From assembly GCF_900155475.1 (NCBI RefSeq), contig NZ_FXAM01000001.1, forward strand, positions 483,501 through 547,500: a stretch of DNA of 64,000 bases, written 5' to 3'. Origin of the DNA: Methylomagnum ishizawai. GTDB taxonomy: Bacteria > Pseudomonadota > Gammaproteobacteria > Methylococcales > Methylococcaceae. The translations under genes were made by a program, and so were the position numbers. Of the stretch, positions 52,214 to 60,910 are shown one piece after another. Position 1 is the stretch's first letter; the number at the start of each line of letters is the position of its first letter. A model generated the notes under the pieces. That model did no database searches, was not told where the DNA came from, and was given only the letters and a program-made list of their open reading frames with translations.

Positions 52214-52483
52214 TCAGCCGATGAGGTGGGGAATGGCGCGGATGAGGCCGCGGGTGTAGTCGATCAGCAATTGCAGCATCCACGTCCCGGCGAACATCAG
52301 GGTCAAGGCCATGATGATGAGCTTGGGTACGAAGGAGAGGGTCATTTCGTTGATCTGGGTGGCGGCCTGGAACACCGCGATGACGAGTCCCACGGCCAAG
52401 GTGCCGATCAGCAACGGGGCGCTGATTTGCACGGTGACGGTCATGGCTTGGCGGCCGAGTTCGGCGATCATGTCGGGGTTCAT
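52214..52483 (-). CDS. fliQ: Flagellar export gate protein FliQ
   Basis: An 89-residue two-helix protein of the flagellar export gate, with the usual pattern GLVIAVFQAATQINEMTLSF and PKLIIMALTLMFAGTWMLQ. It leads a short leftward fliQ-fliR-flhB series. fliP and fliO, which usually precede fliQ, are not next to it, so this cluster has been separated from the main flagellar operon. Confidence 0.92.
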   Translation of the reverse strand: MNPDMIAELGRQAMTVTVQISAPLLIGTLAVGLVIAVFQAATQINEMTLSFVPKLIIMALTLMFAGTWMLQLLIDYTRGLIRAIPHLIG

Positions 52484-52732
52484 GGGCTGCCTCGTGGGGT
52501 GGGGGTTTCGTAGAGTTTAGACCTTGGGCGGGGTAGGGCGTGGGGGAGTCGTTTTGCCCGCGTGGCCCTGGGCGGCGTTAATATATCGGCCCGCCCAAGC
52601 CGACGCCGCGCCTCGCCCCGAATCCGATCCGCCTCGGAAGCCCGGCATCGAGAACCACCCGGCTTGCAAGCCATGGCCCTGCGCTCTGATCCAATTCGAC
52701 CGCAGCACGTAGTACCCAACGGGATTGACCCA

Positions 52733-53455
52733 ATGACCAAAACCGAGCATGAATCGAACTCCCCAGTATGCGCCATCGTGGGCGCTGGCCCCGGCAATGG
52801 CGCGGCCTTCGCCCGGCGCTTCGCCGCCGCGGGCTACCGTGTGGCGCTCCTGGCGCGGAACCTGGCGCGATTGTCCGAACTGGCCGCGACCCTCCCGGGC
52901 AGCCGGGCCTATGCTTGCGACGTCACCGACGGCGCGTCGATCCGGGCGGCGTTCGAGGCCATCGCCCGCGACCTGGGTCCGGTCGAAGTCCTGGTCTACA
53001 ACGCCGGCAAGATGGTCTGGGGCGACCCGCTCGCACTGGCCGAGGCCGACTTCGAAGCCGCTTGGCGGATCAACGCCCACGGCGCCTTCCTGACGGCACG
53101 GGCGGTCTTGCCCGCCATGCTGGCGGCGGGGCGCGGCACGGTCCTTTTCGTCGGCGCGACCGCCTCGCGACGGGGCCGGCCCGGCACTACCGCCTTCGCC
53201 GCTGCCAAGGCCGCTCAACGCAGTCTCGCCGAATCCTTGGCCCGCGCCTATGGTCCCCAAGGCATCCACGTGTCCCTGCTGATCATCGACGGCGTGGTGG
53301 ACGAGCCGGTCAACCGGCCCGCCTTCCCCGGCCGCCCGGACGAGTTCTTCGCAAAGCCCGACGACATCGCCGGGACCGCCGTGTTCCTGGCCCGCCAGCC
53401 GCGCTCGGCCTGGACCTTCGAATTGGATGTCCGGCCCTTCGGCGAACCGTGGTAG
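52733..53455 (+). CDS. SDR-family oxidoreductase
   Basis: A 240-residue short-chain dehydrogenase/reductase-like protein. The cofactor motif is AIVGAGPGNGAAFARRFA (about residues 14-31), and the NAG motif appears as VYNAGKMVWG. The catalytic position usually held by Tyr is Phe (AFAAAKAAQRSLAES), a known trait of this subfamily, so it may not be a conventional dehydrogenase. The substrate is unknown. It stands between the flagellar cluster and the lipoprotein hydrolase gene. Confidence 0.82.
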   Translation: MTKTEHESNSPVCAIVGAGPGNGAAFARRFAAAGYRVALLARNLARLSELAATLPGSRAYACDVTDGASIRAAFEAIARDLGPVEVLVYNAGKMVWGDPLALAEADFEAAWRINAHGAFLTARAVLPAMLAAGRGTVLFVGATASRRGRPGTTAFAAAKAAQRSLAESLARAYGPQGIHVSLLIIDGVVDEPVNRPAFPGRPDEFFAKPDDIAGTAVFLARQPRSAWTFELDVRPFGEPW

Positions 53456-53498
53456 CCAAGCGCTGGTCTTGCAGCCTTTTTTAACGCAAGGGCCACGC

Positions 53499-55403
53499 AT
53501 GCAACCCAAGACACCACAAAAACGGCGCGGGCGGCCCATCGCCCTATCCATCCTCGTCCTTGCCAGCGCGGGTTGCTCGACCCCGGTCGGCGTGCAGCCG
53601 GTCGATATCCAGACCGCCTACGCCCTCCAGAACCTCAGCGCCCTCTCGGCGGAACAAGCCTCGGAGCCTTCCAAGACCGTGCTGCGGCGCTTGGGGCTGC
53701 TGGACCGCTTCGAGACCGAACCAGTCCGGGTGCTGGCCGAGTTGCACCGGGGGCTGAACCCGGTGGACGACGACGAGCGCTTGTTCGCGCTGGCGGAGCT
53801 TGCGTTCCTCCATGCCGACCGGGCGCGGGACCGCCGCTATTTCCTGGCGGCCGCCGTGTATGCCTGGGCTTTGCTGTTCCCGGACGCCGACCCGCCCCGG
53901 TTGTCCCCGTCCGACCCCCGCTATCGGTTGGCCTACGATCTGTATAACCAAGCCGTCGCCAAGGGCTTGGGCCAAGCGCGGGGCGGGGACCGGGAAGAGG
54001 TGGTGTTGCGGCCCGGCCTGTATCCGCTACCGTTCGGCACGTTGCGGCTGGGCGCGGACCCCGCCGGGCCGGCCTGGGGCGGCTACCGGCTGGATCATTT
54101 CATGCCGACCACGACCCTGCGGGTGCGGGGTTTCCGCAACCGCTATAACCGCCATGGCATCGGCGCTCCCTTGACCGCCGCCATCGACACCCAGCGCTCG
54201 CTGGAAAAAACCGTCGGCGCGGAACGGCTGGCGGCCGGCACCCAAGTTCCAGTCACCGTCCTGTTGCGGTTGGACCAGGCCCGCGCCCATCTGGCCGATG
54301 GCCGGATCGAAGGGCGGATCGAAATCTACGCCGCCGACCAAGCCACCACGGTCGAAGTCGCCGGGCGCAGCCTGCCGCTGGAATCCGACCCCACGGCGGC
54401 GTTGGCCTACCAGCTCGAACACAGTCCCCTTTACGATCTGGAATTGACCGGCTTCCTGCGCGGCGGCCTGTTCAAGAGTTGGCTGCCGAAGGATCGTGCC
54501 CAGGACGGCCTGTTCACCCTGCATCCCTATAAGCCGGGCCGGATTCCGGTGGTGCTGGTGCATGGCACGGGTTCCAGCCCCGCCCGCTGGGCCGAACTGG
54601 TCAACGAACTCGAAGGCGACCCCCACATCCGTGAGCGTTTCCAAATCTGGGTGTTCTTCTACGACAGCGGCAATCCCATCGGCTTTTCGGCCTCGCGCCT
54701 GCGCTCGGCTTTGAACGCCGCCGTCGAGGAATTCGACCCGGCGGGCCGGGACGCCGATCTGCGGCGGATGGTGGTGGTCGGCCATAGCCAGGGCGGTTTG
54801 CTGACCAAGCTCACCGCCATCGACAGCGGCGACCGCTTCTGGCGGCGCATCAGCGACCAGCCTTTCGATGCCGTCCCGATGGACCCGGAAGCGCGGGCCA
54901 TGCTCAAGGGGTATGCCTTCTACACGCCCCTGCCGTCCGTGGCGCGGGTGGTGTTCGTCGCGACCCCGCACCATGGGGCGTTGTTGGCGGCGGGCCGGAT
55001 CGGGTCCATCGCCGCTTCCCTGGTCACGCTGCCGGTGGATTTGTTCAGCCGGGCCGCCCAGGCCGTGACCCTGAGCGGCGAGGAAAAGCTGATGAAGGCC
55101 ATCCTCAGCCCGCCGACGGCGGTGGATAACATGAACCCGGACAATCCCGCCCTCCAAATCCTCCAGACGATCCCGGTCGATCCCCGGATCAAGGCCCATT
55201 CCATCATCGCGGTGCGGGGCGAGGGTGCCGAAGCGGCGGGCGACGATGGCGTCGTGTCCTACCGCAGCGCCCATATCGACGAGGCGGTGTCGGAAAAGGT
55301 GGTGCGCTGGGACCATTCCTGCCAGGGCCAGCCCGAGGTGATCGAGGAAATCCGCCGTATCCTGTACCAACACGCGGCGGAGTACGCCGGACAGCGGCCT
55401 TAG
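53499..55403 (+). CDS. Lipoprotein alpha/beta hydrolase
   Basis: A 634-residue predicted outer- or inner-membrane lipoprotein. The signal peptide ends in LASAGC (Cys near residue 26), and the first 300 residues form a helical and beta-rich domain without a clear family. The C-terminal alpha/beta hydrolase (about 350-630) shows VVLVHGTGSSPARW, the nucleophile elbow VVVGHSQGGLLTKL (Ser near 430), VATPHHGALL and a late HS of WDHSCQGQPEVIEE. It may be a lipase or esterase of the cell surface; the substrate is not predictable. It begins 43 bp after the SDR gene. Confidence 0.82.
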   Translation: MQPKTPQKRRGRPIALSILVLASAGCSTPVGVQPVDIQTAYALQNLSALSAEQASEPSKTVLRRLGLLDRFETEPVRVLAELHRGLNPVDDDERLFALAELAFLHADRARDRRYFLAAAVYAWALLFPDADPPRLSPSDPRYRLAYDLYNQAVAKGLGQARGGDREEVVLRPGLYPLPFGTLRLGADPAGPAWGGYRLDHFMPTTTLRVRGFRNRYNRHGIGAPLTAAIDTQRSLEKTVGAERLAAGTQVPVTVLLRLDQARAHLADGRIEGRIEIYAADQATTVEVAGRSLPLESDPTAALAYQLEHSPLYDLELTGFLRGGLFKSWLPKDRAQDGLFTLHPYKPGRIPVVLVHGTGSSPARWAELVNELEGDPHIRERFQIWVFFYDSGNPIGFSASRLRSALNAAVEEFDPAGRDADLRRMVVVGHSQGGLLTKLTAIDSGDRFWRRISDQPFDAVPMDPEARAMLKGYAFYTPLPSVARVVFVATPHHGALLAAGRIGSIAASLVTLPVDLFSRAAQAVTLSGEEKLMKAILSPPTAVDNMNPDNPALQILQTIPVDPRIKAHSIIAVRGEGAEAAGDDGVVSYRSAHIDEAVSEKVVRWDHSCQGQPEVIEEIRRILYQHAAEYAGQRP

Positions 55404-55711
55404 AGCTTCTATAGGGTGGGCATGAGGACATGCCCATCCACGCCAGCAGAGGGGACCGTACACCCAAACCGAAAATGCGTTAGGCGTGGCACCGGACCCT
55501 GGAAATCCGGGCCGAGCCGCCGATATATCGGTCAAAGGGCCGGGATTGTTGAATCCATAGGGGGTGTCGGAAAAATTGACACTCCCCGTCGCCCGGCCCG
55601 GCGCCATCCCGCCAAGCCCATGAAAAGCTTGGGGCAATGTTTCTAGGCATAAACCGTGCTTCACTGGAGGCACTCACACCCTTCGGCCATAGCTAGGCAA
55701 GGAGACCCGCC
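55404..55711. other. Intergenic region without a clear gene
   Basis: This 308-bp gap follows the hydrolase gene. A hairpin (GGTGGGCATG near 55415 pairing with CATGCCCATC near 55428, with one G-T pair) lies just after the stop and may act as a terminator, although no T run follows. The remainder shows no credible coding frame. Confidence 0.4.
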
Positions 55712-55906
55712 ATGTTAGCCACTATCGAAACCCTGATCCGGAAATTCCATGGGCGGATTCACGAGGCCGCGGGTTTTGTGATCGCATACTTCGACGATCC
55801 CGCGCAAACCCAGGGTTGCGCCTTGGCCATCGCGACCCAGACGCACCGCGAGGTGGAATGGTGCGGTTGCCAGCTCAGCGTGCTGGTTTACGGTCTGCGG
55901 GGTTGA
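55712..55906 (+). CDS. Small hypothetical protein
   Basis: A 64-residue protein of unknown function. A GGAGACC ribosome site precedes the ATG at the normal distance. The composition is ordinary and mostly soluble-looking, with a late pair of cysteines (WCGC). I do not recognise a family. It is included because of the good ribosome site and its position in the same direction as the following gene. Confidence 0.5.
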   Translation: MLATIETLIRKFHGRIHEAAGFVIAYFDDPAQTQGCALAIATQTHREVEWCGCQLSVLVYGLRG

Positions 55907-55999
55907 AATGCGGGAGCGACCTGTCGCCGTGGCGCGGGAAGACCGCACGGCAATCCGCGCCCATCCGTCCGGCCAGGGCGCGGCGGGAGGCGGGCTAGG

Positions 56000-56479
56000 G
56001 TGACGGCCACCGTGTTCATCAGGAATATCCCGGCGGATACCGATCCCAAACGGCTCGGGCGGTTCGTCGCGAGCGGTCTCGATCCCCGGCCCGGGTTCTT
56101 ACCCTGGCGGCGCAGGGGCCGTATCTTGGCAATCAAGATCATGGCCTTGCTGGATGCCGAGACCCGGCTGGCCGAATATCACGGCTTGGTCGAACTGGAA
56201 TCCGAACTCGCCGCCGATGGGGTCGTCAAGCGCTTGAACCTCAGGGTGTTCGGCGGCCGCCGGGTGCTGGTCCGGCGCTACCGGGAGCGCTCGCCCGTCA
56301 ACGACCGGCGGCACGGCCAAAGCCCGGCAACCGCCCGTTTGTTCCATGACCGCCGCGCCGGGGATCGGCGCAGGCGGTGTTTGGAATGGACCACGGTGGC
56401 GGCGACCGGCGCGGTGCCAAGCCCGGCCAAACCGGCCGATATGGCTTTGACCAAGTTTAATTTAGGTCCGGGGGGATAA
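56000..56479 (+). CDS. RRM-like RNA-binding protein
   Basis: A 159-residue basic protein that begins with an RRM-like fold: TVFIRNIPADTDPKRLGRFV resembles the first strand and helix of RNA recognition motifs, and the third-strand block NLRVFGGRRVLVRRY resembles RNP1. About 35 residues in the middle differ from a canonical RRM, and the tail after residue 110 is Arg-rich and low complexity. The GTG at 56000 has GGAGG nine bases upstream. The role is unknown; bacterial RRM proteins are often linked to cold or stress responses. Confidence 0.6.
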   Translation: MTATVFIRNIPADTDPKRLGRFVASGLDPRPGFLPWRRRGRILAIKIMALLDAETRLAEYHGLVELESELAADGVVKRLNLRVFGGRRVLVRRYRERSPVNDRRHGQSPATARLFHDRRAGDRRRRCLEWTTVAATGAVPSPAKPADMALTKFNLGPGG

Positions 56480-56886
56480 CGATGCCCAAGGCTTTGGCGC
56501 TCTGGGTGTCCGCCACCTGATGGGCTTGGAAAGCCTCGCCTTGCCCGTCGCCCCGATGGCCGCCAGTTGCGTGGTGCGATTGCACCGGCTGCGTATCCGC
56601 TGATCCCGTCCCGTCCGGGCCGGTCCTCTTTCCGACCCGCTCTTCCCCGTCTTGTCCATCCCCGTCCCGGCGTGGCGCCGGTTTCCTGGCACACCTGGGA
56701 AGCTTGGCCGCACCCTGCCTCAAGGCCACACAGCCCGTGTCGCAGGCCACCCCGTTTCTCTGTTTTTTTCCCATCGAATCCCCGGCTTTCTTGTAGACTT
56801 CCCAATACAAGCACGAAACACCTTATTCCTCTCCCCGCACGATAAAGAACGAGATGAAAAAAACACACCTAATATGAGGAGAACAT
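56480..56886. other. Intergenic and probable regulatory region before the second signalling module
   Basis: This 407-bp stretch holds no convincing gene. An inverted repeat CTTGTA-N10-TACAAG lies at 56790-56811, about 75 bp before the start codon of the sensor-phosphatase gene, and may be an operator. The region around 56850 is A-rich and ends in the strong ribosome site GAGGAGA at 56876. No promoter is clear to me. Confidence 0.4.
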
Positions 56887-59643
56887 ATGCAACCACAACC
56901 GCATCCTGCCCAAGCAGCGGGTGCCGGGTCGCAGGGCTTTTTCCGGGAAGCCTTGGCCTGGGCCTTGGACCAGTACGTCACGGTGTTGGCCTTGCTCGCC
57001 ATGACCGCCCTTGTGACCTACGCCATCTTGATCGCCGACCTCCGCAGCCAGGAAGGTAGCGCCGCCGCCCTCAACCTCGCAGGCCATCAACGCATGTTGA
57101 TCGAGCGCGGCGTCTTGCTCGCGCTCAAGATGCAGCATGCCGAGACCCACGCCGAACGCCAGAAGATCCGCCAGCAAATGGTGGAAACCGTGACCCTGTT
57201 CGACAACATGCACAGCTATCTCCGCAACGGCGACCGCCTCATCCGCCAGGGGCCGCGGCTCTTGGCCGAGCCGGGCGAGTTGTCGCCGGAACTCAGGACC
57301 ATCTATTACGCCGATCCCATCAACCTCGACCAGCAGGTCCAGAGCTACATCTCCGCCGTCAAGAAGCTCCTGTCGCAGCCGGTGGATCAAATCGATCTCG
57401 ACAACCCCGGCCTGCAATATCTCTTGTCCACCGCGCCGGAAAAGGCCGTGGAAGGCATCGACAAGGTGGTGGCGTTCTACCAGAAGGATTCCGACTTCCG
57501 CTTGCAAAACACCCAGAACCTCCAGGCCGTGTCGCTGGTGTTCTTCTTGGGCGCCATCGTGTTTTCCGGCACCTTCCTGTTGAATCCCTTGGTGAACCGG
57601 CTCAAGGACAGCATGGCTAGCCTCGCCGAGCAGCGCGACTTCAACGACAACATCATCAACACCGCCCAGGCGCTCATCATCGGTCTCGATCCCTTCGGTC
57701 GCATCAACCTGTTCAACCGCTACGCCCAGGAAATTTCGGGCTGGGCCGAGGACGAGGTGCGCGGGGTCGATTTCTTCGACACCTTGTTCGCGCCGGAGCA
57801 GCAGGACGCCATCCGGGCCTTGTTCCTGGAAGTCATGGAAGGCGGCCACGCCGGCGAGGGCGGCGCGGAAATCCCCTTGATGATCCGCACCCAGGAATTG
57901 GTGGACATCATCTGGCACGCCACCGTGGTGCGCGACCCCGCGACCAAGCTGCCGACGCTGTTCCTCATCACCGGCGACGACATCACCGAGCGCAAACGCG
58001 CCGAGGACCGCTTGCAGGCCACCCTGGTCGAACTCGAAGCCCTCAGTGGCCGCTTGCAGGAGGAAATCAACCTCGCCGCCACCTTGCAGCACTCGATCCT
58101 GCCCAGCCCGGACATCGTCCTCCCCGGCGTGCAGGGCAAGGCCACGCTGTTGACTTCGAGCGAGGTCGGCGGCGACTACTACGACTATTACAAGGTGGGT
58201 GGCTATTACTCGGTGCTGTTGATCGGCGACGTCAGCGGCCATGGCGTGGCGGCGGGCACCATGGTGTCGGCGGCCAAGGCCGGCCTTTATCCGTTGGTGA
58301 ACGAAGGTGTGACCCGTCCCGCCGAAATCCTCCGCTCCTTGAACGAAACCATGGTGGCGACCGCGCACCAATCCTTGCTGATGACCATGGGCTGTTTCAG
58401 CCTGGACAGCCGCACCGGACATTTGCGCTTCGCCAACGCCGGCCATGTGCTGCCTTATCTACTCCGCCGGGGCGAACGGGAATGGCGCATGATCGAAGGC
58501 TTCGGCCTGCCCTTGGGCAAGACCCTGGACACCGACTATCTGGCGGTCGAGCAGGAACTGCAACTGGAGATCGGCGACCGCTTGTTCCTGTTCACCGACG
58601 GCTTGGTCGAGCAGGAATCGCCCCGCGGCCAGCCCTTCGGCTTCGATAGGCTGGAAGCCGTGTTGAGCGAACATGCCGACGCCCCGCCCGAGGTGTTGCA
58701 GGATCAAATCCTGGCCACCCTCCGCGCCCATTGTGGCCGCGAGCATTTCGACGACGACGTGACCCTGGCCGTGATCGAGCATTCCGACCGGGTGGAAGCC
58801 CAGGCCGGGGCGGGCGAATCCAACCAGCTGGTGCGCGTCACCGAAGGCTTCTACCGTTCGCAGTCCGACCATTTCACCTCGCCGACCTCGCGGCAATTGG
58901 TGGTGTTCATGAGCGAGGGCGAGTTCCACGACCTGCTGCCCCGCCTCAGCGCCGACGGCATCCGCCGGGTGCTGCCGCGCGACGACGAGTTCTACCACCG
59001 CCTGGGTTGGGAACACCTTTTGGCCCAGCACCAAACCACGCCCGACGACGATATCTACCTACTGGTCCCCGACCGGATGATGGAGCGTTCCTTCCTGCTG
59101 ACCCATAGCGACGACAAGCTGTTCTTCATGGAGGAAATCCGCGCCTGGCTGGCCGAACTCGGCGTCTTGCCGCAGGAGCATCTGGACTTCATCCCCATCG
59201 TGCTGGACGAAATGGTCGAGAATTCGCTGTACGGCGCGCCCCGCGACGGCCAGAGCCGCCCGTTCTTCATCAAGGGCACGGAACGCGCCCTGGCCGAGAA
59301 CGAGCTGGTCAGGATCAATGTCGCGGTCGGCCCGGAAACCGTGGGCCTGTCCGTCACCGACAACTGGGGTACCCTGACCCCGGCGATCTTCCTCGACCAT
59401 CTCACCCACACCCTGGCCGAGGGCGTCGAGGCCGGTGTCGGCGGCGCGGGCTTGTACCTGATGTGGCGTATGTCGGATTACTTGCAGGTGCGCGTCACCC
59501 CGCACCGCAGCACCCAGATCACCACGCTTTGGGACTTGAACAGGTCGCCGCAGATCGGCCTGCGTACCGGGTTCCAGTTCCTTTACCACAGCGAACACGA
59601 TGAGGTCGTCAGCCATGACGCTAGCAGATTTACTTTCCATTAA
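56887..59643 (+). CDS. Membrane PilJ/PAS sensor with SpoIIE phosphatase and RsbW-like GHKL domain
   Basis: A 918-residue transmembrane signalling protein. Helix 1 (about 30-52) and helix 2 (about 213-236) enclose a periplasmic PilJ-type sensor (LNLAGHQRMLIERG near 58). A PAS domain spans about 250-375. The PP2C domain shows GGDYYDYY near 426, GDVSGHG near 448, LFTDGLVEQ and FDDDVTLAV near 622. A conserved middle region leads to a GHKL ATPase (DEMVENSLYGAP near 774, DNWGT, GGAGLYLMWRM). From the PP2C domain on it is paralogous to the gene at 3661, but the input domains differ. It overlaps the following STAS gene. The start at 56887 has GAGGAGA. The PilJ-like region hints at a surface or pilus signal, as inference. 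Confidence 0.87.
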   Translation: MQPQPHPAQAAGAGSQGFFREALAWALDQYVTVLALLAMTALVTYAILIADLRSQEGSAAALNLAGHQRMLIERGVLLALKMQHAETHAERQKIRQQMVETVTLFDNMHSYLRNGDRLIRQGPRLLAEPGELSPELRTIYYADPINLDQQVQSYISAVKKLLSQPVDQIDLDNPGLQYLLSTAPEKAVEGIDKVVAFYQKDSDFRLQNTQNLQAVSLVFFLGAIVFSGTFLLNPLVNRLKDSMASLAEQRDFNDNIINTAQALIIGLDPFGRINLFNRYAQEISGWAEDEVRGVDFFDTLFAPEQQDAIRALFLEVMEGGHAGEGGAEIPLMIRTQELVDIIWHATVVRDPATKLPTLFLITGDDITERKRAEDRLQATLVELEALSGRLQEEINLAATLQHSILPSPDIVLPGVQGKATLLTSSEVGGDYYDYYKVGGYYSVLLIGDVSGHGVAAGTMVSAAKAGLYPLVNEGVTRPAEILRSLNETMVATAHQSLLMTMGCFSLDSRTGHLRFANAGHVLPYLLRRGEREWRMIEGFGLPLGKTLDTDYLAVEQELQLEIGDRLFLFTDGLVEQESPRGQPFGFDRLEAVLSEHADAPPEVLQDQILATLRAHCGREHFDDDVTLAVIEHSDRVEAQAGAGESNQLVRVTEGFYRSQSDHFTSPTSRQLVVFMSEGEFHDLLPRLSADGIRRVLPRDDEFYHRLGWEHLLAQHQTTPDDDIYLLVPDRMMERSFLLTHSDDKLFFMEEIRAWLAELGVLPQEHLDFIPIVLDEMVENSLYGAPRDGQSRPFFIKGTERALAENELVRINVAVGPETVGLSVTDNWGTLTPAIFLDHLTHTLAEGVEAGVGGAGLYLMWRMSDYLQVRVTPHRSTQITTLWDLNRSPQIGLRTGFQFLYHSEHDEVVSHDASRFTFH

Positions 59644-60754
59644 TCCCTTGCCTGCCAGCGAAGCGGGACTGCGTTGCTACGAGCTGATCGGTTCGGTGGA
59701 CGCCCATTCGGCCCCCGCGCTCAACCAATTGCGCGGGGTCGAATCCAGCACCCGCGTGAAGCTGGATTTCATCAAGGTGGAGCGGGTCAATTCGATGGGC
59801 TTGTCCCTGCTCTTGAAGCTGTTCGAGGAATGGGAGAAGCGCGGCATCAAGATCGAGGTGGAAAATCCCAACCGCATGGTGGCGATGCTGTTCAAGATCA
59901 CGGGGCTGGGCCGATTCCTGACTGCCGACGTGAAGCTGCCGTCCGAGCGTAGCGGCGGTGCCCAGCCCTCGGTGGTGAGTTCGGTGCGGGCGGCGGCCAA
60001 ACCCGCCGAGGCCGCGCCCGCCGGCGGCAAGCTGAATTTCGTCGCCAGCCTGCAAGTGGGCGCGCAGTTGAGCGGCTGGTATCTGCTGAACACCTATCTG
60101 CAACGGCGCTTGCAGCGGGCGATCCATTTCGAGCAATTGCCCGCCGGGCGCGAACTGGGCCAGGAGGTGGTGGATTTGCTGTTCGCCAAGCCGTTCGAGG
60201 CATGCGCGATGATGCAGAAGCGGGGTTTCATCCCGCTGCTGCGTCCGGTCGGCGAGGCCGATGAGGTGGTGATCGTGATGCGGGCCGACGATCCCAGGAC
60301 GTTGGCCGATCTGCCCGAAGCGCAGGCGGTGACGGCTTCGCAGGGGAGTTTCGTCTATGTACTGGGGCGGTTCTTGTGCGACGAGAACGGATTGGATTCC
60401 TCGCGCTTCCAGCAGCATTTCGCGGGCAACGAGATCAAGGCGCTGCAAATGCTGCTGAAGCAGCAGGCGGACGTGTTGTTCATGCTCAAGAAAACCTATT
60501 ACGGGCTGTCCGGGCTGACCCGCGGCAATACCCGCGTGGTGGACGAGAGCGATACCCAGTTCGCTTTCCATTTGCTGTGTATCGATCCGGCCATCGCGGC
60601 GCAGAAGGACGACATTACCCAGACCTTCCTGAATATGGCGGAGGACGACCAGGGTCGGCAAATCCTCAAGGATATCCAGTTGGAGGGCTGGTGCGTGCCG
60701 CAGGAGGGGGAATTGGGAATGTTGATGCGGTTGTATGAGCGGTATTCGGAGTAG
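59615..60754 (+). CDS. STAS domain fused to a PhnD-like substrate-binding domain
   Basis: A 379-residue protein. One STAS domain (about 1-105) carries ERVNSMGLSLLLKLFEEW with Ser60 at the phosphorylated position. A linker follows, then a PhnD-like binding domain (about 135-379: LSGWYLLNTYLQRRL, DLLFAKPFEACAMMQ, KALQMLLKQQADVLFML). It is the paralogue of the gene at 5744, which has two STAS domains. The ATG at 59615 with GAGG nine bases upstream is preferred over ATG 59600. It overlaps the sensor-phosphatase gene by 29 bp. Its transcript ends at the terminator at 60770. Confidence 0.82.
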   Translation: MTLADLLSINPLPASEAGLRCYELIGSVDAHSAPALNQLRGVESSTRVKLDFIKVERVNSMGLSLLLKLFEEWEKRGIKIEVENPNRMVAMLFKITGLGRFLTADVKLPSERSGGAQPSVVSSVRAAAKPAEAAPAGGKLNFVASLQVGAQLSGWYLLNTYLQRRLQRAIHFEQLPAGRELGQEVVDLLFAKPFEACAMMQKRGFIPLLRPVGEADEVVIVMRADDPRTLADLPEAQAVTASQGSFVYVLGRFLCDENGLDSSRFQQHFAGNEIKALQMLLKQQADVLFMLKKTYYGLSGLTRGNTRVVDESDTQFAFHLLCIDPAIAAQKDDITQTFLNMAEDDQGRQILKDIQLEGWCVPQEGELGMLMRLYERYSE

Positions 60755-60769
60755 GGGAATATAGGCTTT

Positions 60770-60813
60770 GGCGGGGTTGCTATATAAAATACTGGCCCCG
60801 CCTTTTTATTTAT
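60770..60813 (+). terminator. Rho-independent terminator after module 2
   Basis: The stem GGCGGGG (60770-60776) / CCCCGCC (60796-60802), with a 19-nt loop, is followed by TTTTTATTTAT. It lies 16 bp after the STAS-PhnD gene and should end the two-gene operon. Confidence 0.8.
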
Positions 60814-60910
60814 ACTACGCATAAACGCTATAAATATCTGCTCAAACCATAACCCGCGCAGTGCCTTTCAAACCGATATATATGAGAATCCCGGCCATCT
60901 AGCGCACTCC

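Noticed and set aside
53150-53230. The missing catalytic Tyr in the SDR protein (Phe instead) as a sign of inactivation
   Set aside because: The Phe occurs in a subfamily I recall with the same AF-x3-K pattern, so it is a family trait rather than a new mutation.
56567-56845. A 92-codon open frame upstream of the second module
   Set aside because: Pro/Arg/Ser-rich translation, no ribosome site and no resemblance to a family; more likely non-coding.
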